Source: Cymbomonas tetramitiformis (taxonomy: Eukaryota > Chlorophyta > Pyramimonadophyceae > Pyramimonadales > Pyramimonadaceae). From it: a DNA stretch of 64,000 bases. The notes below the pieces were generated by a model that did no database searches, was not told the origin of the DNA, and saw nothing but the letters and a program-made list of their open reading frames with translations. The position numbers were made by a program, and so were the translations under genes. The stretch covers positions 1 to 64,000 of the forward strand of contig LGRX02034338.1 of NCBI GenBank assembly GCA_001247695.2, in the 5' to 3' direction. Shown in pieces: positions 63,954 to 64,000 of this stretch; positions within the stretch are counted from its first letter, which is position 1; each line of letters starts with the position of its first letter.

Positions 63954-64000
63954 CTGTGGATCATCCACCATCTCACAACACTCAGCCCCATGCAATCCTC

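Overview
This window reads as nuclear DNA of a eukaryotic alga, most likely of the green lineage. That is an inference. It rests on spliceosomal-type introns, eukaryotic tRNA genes without encoded CCA, a desaturase-superfamily protein with a plastid-transit-like N-terminus, and LTR retrotransposons whose primer sites match the 3' end of plant-type initiator tRNA-Met. The species cannot be named from the sequence. Most of the window is transposable elements, many nested; host-like genes are few.

Left part (1-14.5 kb): a MULE-type transposase fragment (1139-1717) abuts a truncated Ty3/gypsy element on the minus strand (element B, about 1740-5741: broken gag, small leader ORF, 5' LTR). Next come a frameshifted 2OG-Fe(II) oxygenase-like gene (5742-6959, resembling TET/JBP) and a convergent cysteine-rich gene (6956-7723), then a hairpin-rich stretch, and an apparently intact fatty-acid-hydroxylase-superfamily gene (12573-13403). 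Two tRNA-Gly genes (UCC and GCC anticodons) follow at 14476-14690.

Middle part (14.7-34.4 kb): a TIR element (G, 14728-17925) contains a nested TRIM-like element (E, 16037-17635, 5-bp TSD). A gag-like fragment (19472-20863) runs into a long GAGATGGAGACC minisatellite. That satellite is split by a very young 9.9-kb LTR element with no coding capacity (D, 22913-32844, TSD ACGCT) and by an internally deleted hAT element (F, 33507-34350, 8-bp TSD).

Right part (34.6-64 kb): two hypothetical multi-exon genes on the minus strand, a second truncated gypsy element (C, 40223-44205), and a complete, recent 13.8-kb gypsy/chromovirus-like element (A, 47672-61486, TSD GTGGT, LTRs differing by three substitutions). 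A class III nucleotide cyclase gene runs off the right edge, with a decayed duplicate of its last exon downstream.

The most notable item is element A. Its 2083-aa Pol ORF has the order protease, RT, RNase H, Dam-like N6-adenine methyltransferase (NPPY), integrase, chromodomain, C5-cytosine methyltransferase (PPC). Gag, a 451-codon linker and Pol lie in one frame, separated only by a UGA and a UAG. Three related elements (A, B, C) share a leader motif and a small upstream ORF. A retroelement carrying two different DNA-methylation domains, in the same window as a TET/JBP-like oxygenase relic, is the best candidate here for an undescribed system.
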